A stretch of DNA of 8,724 bases from an uncultured Micrococcales bacterium (GTDB lineage Bacteria; Actinomycetota; Actinomycetes; Actinomycetales; Microbacteriaceae): contig CAIJJH010000025.1 of assembly GCA_903820955.1 (NCBI GenBank), positions 1-8,724 on the forward strand, written 5' to 3'. Positions within the stretch are counted from its first letter, which is position 1. The number at the start of each line of letters is the position of its first letter. Shown here piece by piece: positions 7,265 to 8,724 of the stretch. The notes under the pieces were generated by a model. It ran no database searches. It was not told the DNA's origin and was given only the letters and a program-made list of their open reading frames with translations. Position numbers and translations under genes: made by a program.

Positions 7265-7293
7265 TTGAGTTAGTAATGCAATTGCATTACTAT
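7265..7293 (+). promoter_or_regulatory. Promoter of the toxin-antitoxin operon, leaderless type
   Basis: TTGAGT (-35, 7265-7270) and TACTAT (-10, 7288-7293) are separated by exactly 17 bases. Six bases follow the -10 before the ATG at 7300, so the expected transcription start coincides with the A of the antitoxin start codon. This is the best-formed promoter in the window. It starts only six bases after the murB stop, so the operon probably has its own transcription besides any read-through. Confidence 0.6.
7271..7292. repeat. 22-bp perfect palindrome, likely operator for antitoxin autoregulation
   Basis: The half-site TAGTAATGCAA is followed directly by its exact reverse complement with no mismatch and no spacer, centred between 7281 and 7282. 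It starts right after the -35 hexamer and ends one base before the end of the -10 hexamer. SpoVT/AbrB-type antitoxins such as PrlF bind DNA as dimers and repress their own operons (family knowledge), so this is a natural operator. Bases just outside (7270 and 7293) no longer pair. Confidence 0.7.
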
Positions 7294-7299
7294 TTGAGC

Positions 7300-7677
7300 A
7301 TGGAAGACAAACAGCCACTCGTAAGTGCAGAATCTACCCTGACCGATCGCTACCAGACCACGATTCCTGAGGTTGTGCGTAAAGCGCTGGGGCTTGGCAA
7401 ACGCGACAAACTCGAGTTTCTGCTCGACGAAACCGGTGCGGTGCGCATCAAGAAGGCCAGCGAGCCTGAGGAACACCTAGACCCAACTCTCAGGGCATTT
7501 CTAGAGCTGTTGGCGAAGGACATCCAGCAGAACCCGCAGAATCTTCGCGAGGTCAGTGACTCCTTCTGGTTGGGAATTGACAAACTAACCGAAGACGTAG
7601 AAGTCGGCCAAGACGAAAAACTGGCTTTTGAACCTGGCGAGAATGACGACTGGCTTTACCCAGACATCAAGCCATAA
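7300..7677 (+). CDS. prlF: Type II antitoxin PrlF (SohA), SpoVT/AbrB DNA-binding domain
   Basis: A 125-residue antitoxin that should neutralise the downstream YhaV toxin and repress the operon. Residues 11-52 form an AbrB/SpoVT swapped-hairpin DNA-binding domain: ESTLTDRYQTTIPEVVRKAL, then KLEFLLDETGAVRIKK. The following stretch, DPTLRAFLELLAKDIQQNPQ (61-80), resembles E. coli PrlF (about 111 residues). The tail from about 98 is acidic with aromatics (TEDVEVGQDEK, then NDDWLYPDI) and is a plausible toxin-binding region. I start it at ATG 7300: an in-frame ATG at 7276 would add eight residues but lies inside the palindromic operator and ahead of the predicted transcription start. Its stop overlaps the toxin ATG by one base (TAATG). 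Ordering of antitoxin first is usual for this family. Confidence 0.88.
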   Translation: MEDKQPLVSAESTLTDRYQTTIPEVVRKALGLGKRDKLEFLLDETGAVRIKKASEPEEHLDPTLRAFLELLAKDIQQNPQNLREVSDSFWLGIDKLTEDVEVGQDEKLAFEPGENDDWLYPDIKP

Positions 7678-8123
7678 TGCAATCGGAAAATAATTGGCGC
7701 ATATTCATTCACGAAGCTCTAGAAACACAGTTGGTGAAACTCGCTGGCTCGGTTGCATGGATGCATGTGGCTCAGCAAACGACCAACAAAAACAATCGCC
7801 ACAAGAAAGTTCTAAAAAGCATTAAGCGAGCCATGTACGAGTCTGTTCCTGCCGATCCCGGTCGGATTGAACATCGACTTGGGCACACGATTGGACGAGA
7901 ACACACTGCTTGGTTTCGCGTGAAGATCTTGCAGCAGTTCAGGCTCTTTTATCGCTACGACAGCGCGCAGAAGATCATCGTCTATGTCTGGGTGAACGAC
8001 GAAGAATCGTTGCGAGCGTACGGCTCCAAAACTGATGCCTACGCGCTATTCAAGAAAATGCTAGATGGCGGTTACCCACCCGGCTCGTTCGAAGAACTGC
8101 TAAAGCAGTCGCGCGAAATCTAG
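7677..8123 (+). CDS. yhaV: Type II toxin YhaV, RelE-superfamily ribonuclease
   Basis: A 148-residue toxin (E. coli YhaV is about 154). The C-terminal half carries the family signature: WFRVK (79-83), QFRLFYRY (87-94), VWVNDEESLRAYGSKTDAYALFKKML (104-129) and GGYPP (131-135), with the basic residues R81, R89 and R93 and aromatics expected of a RelE-like RNA-cleaving fold. YhaV cleaves mRNA and rRNA and inhibits translation when not bound by PrlF. No frameshift or truncation is seen, so it is probably functional. The ATG overlaps the antitoxin stop (TAATG) and has no Shine-Dalgarno, so its translation likely depends on that of the antitoxin, favouring antitoxin excess. Hand-counted GC for 7681-7980 is 48%, against about 60% for 6481-6660 in murB, suggesting transfer. 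The gene ends three bases from the convergent aminotransferase stop. Confidence 0.9.
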   Translation: MQSENNWRIFIHEALETQLVKLAGSVAWMHVAQQTTNKNNRHKKVLKSIKRAMYESVPADPGRIEHRLGHTIGREHTAWFRVKILQQFRLFYRYDSAQKIIVYVWVNDEESLRAYGSKTDAYALFKKMLDGGYPPGSFEELLKQSREI

Positions 8124-8126
8124 TTG

Positions 8127-8724
8127 CTAAGCGAAAAGCTTTTGCAGGCGCGCAATGCCTTCGAGTAGCGGGCCATCACCCAGCGCGTAGCTCATGCGCA
8201 CGTAACCCGAAGGCCCGAACGCTTCACCAGGCACTAGAGCAACCTCGGCGGTGTCGAGAATGTAGTCGCAAAGTTCTAGCGAGGTGTTGATCAACTTGCC
8301 ACCCCACTCGCGCCCGAGCAGACCGGACACGTCGGAGTAAACGTAGAAAGCGCCCTCTGGCATCGGGGCAACCCAGCCGGGAATCTTGTTGAGCTCGGCA
8401 ACCGCAAGCTTGCGGCGGCGGTCGAACGACTCGCGCATGGCGACAACTTCGTCTTGCGGCCCGGTCAGTGCTTCAATGGCTGCGCGCTGCGAAATGTTCG
8501 AAACGTTGGACGACAGGTGCGACTGCAAATTACCGGCAGCCTTCATTGCGTCCAAAGGCCCGACCATCCAACCCAAACGCCAACCGGTCATCGCGTAAGA
8601 CTTGGCAACACCGTTCACCAAAATGGTGCGGTCGATCATCTCGGGCACGGCTTCGGTCACCGAGACGGCCTTGACGCCGTCGTAGGTGAGGTTCTGGTAA
8701 ATCTCGTCAGAGATGATCCAGAGA
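8127..8724 (-). CDS. aspC: Aspartate aminotransferase (class I/II PLP enzyme), C-terminal half
   Basis: The frame runs off the right edge, so only about 198 C-terminal residues are visible and the start is not in the window; the GTG near 8660 is internal. The visible part begins LWIISDEIYQNLTYDG, the segment containing the PLP-pyridine-binding Asp and the Tyr of the family. The Schiff-base lysine is in GVAKSYAMTGWRLG (K codon 8601-8603), matching the class-I aminotransferase pattern including the phosphate-binding Arg. Later come SHLSSNVSNISQRAA, PEGAFYVYSDV and PGEAFGPSGYVRMSYA, whose Arg binds the substrate carboxylate. It is a cytoplasmic enzyme exchanging the amino group between aspartate and 2-oxoglutarate, in the bacterial AspAT subgroup Ib style. 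Related transaminases with other amino donors cannot be fully excluded from half a protein. It converges on yhaV with a three-base gap. Confidence 0.9.
   Translation of the reverse strand, partial: LWIISDEIYQNLTYDGVKAVSVTEAVPEMIDRTILVNGVAKSYAMTGWRLGWMVGPLDAMKAAGNLQSHLSSNVSNISQRAAIEALTGPQDEVVAMRESFDRRRKLAVAELNKIPGWVAPMPEGAFYVYSDVSGLLGREWGGKLINTSLELCDYILDTAEVALVPGEAFGPSGYVRMSYALGDGPLLEGIARLQKLFA

Noticed and set aside
7276..7299. Earlier in-frame ATG for the antitoxin at 7276, adding eight residues
   Set aside because: It lies within the palindromic operator and ahead of the predicted transcription start; the extra residues have no counterpart that I can recall in PrlF.
8129..8143. Bidirectional terminator at the yhaV/aminotransferase junction
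   Set aside because: The stem is only four A/G/C/T pairs around GAAAA, too weak to call.

Overview
The window looks like a piece of a small-genome, moderate-GC actinobacterium, most likely Microbacteriaceae (freshwater Luna / Rhodoluna / Aquiluna-type lineages are my best guess). The reasons are: hadA-hadB-murB gene order; tRNA-Thr(GGT) next to tRNA-Met(CAT) with no encoded CCA tail; very tight gene packing; several starts without a Shine-Dalgarno that look leaderless; and actinobacterial-type MalF/MalG. The genus is inference from composition and gene order, not a database match.

Layout. (1) Bases 1-3891, plus strand: the 3' part of a maltose/maltodextrin ABC permease gene (malF), complete malG, and an intracellular GH13 cyclomaltodextrinase/neopullulanase-type enzyme. 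They are joined by one-base TAATG stop/start overlaps. Together they import maltodextrins and cut them in the cytoplasm; the binding protein and ATPase are not in the window. (2) Bases 3892-4083: short hairpins, then tRNA-Thr(GGT) and elongator tRNA-Met(CAT) four bases apart. (3) Bases 4099-5328, minus strand: a secreted S53 (sedolisin) serine-carboxyl peptidase with all catalytic and calcium-site residues but almost no propeptide. It sits where I would expect rpmG (ribosomal protein L33) in many actinobacteria. (4) Bases 5410-7258, plus strand: hadA-hadB (the two subunits of a (3R)-hydroxyacyl dehydratase) and murB (peptidoglycan precursor reductase), in a tight operon. (5) Bases 7265-8123, plus strand: a PrlF/YhaV type II toxin-antitoxin operon. 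Its promoter has a 22-bp perfect palindrome exactly filling the space from the -35 to near the end of the -10 element, and its antitoxin ATG falls where transcription should start. (6) Bases 8127-8724, minus strand: the C-terminal half of an aspartate aminotransferase, running off the window.

No stretch above 300 bases lacks a gene; the longest non-coding gap is the 81-bp divergent region 5329-5409. I found no CRISPR array, insertion sequence, attachment-site duplication or riboswitch. I do not see a wholly new system. The most worthwhile signals are the compact promoter/operator of the toxin-antitoxin operon with its lower GC content, and the short-propeptide, cysteine-rich S53 peptidase occupying the tRNA-Met/hadA junction.
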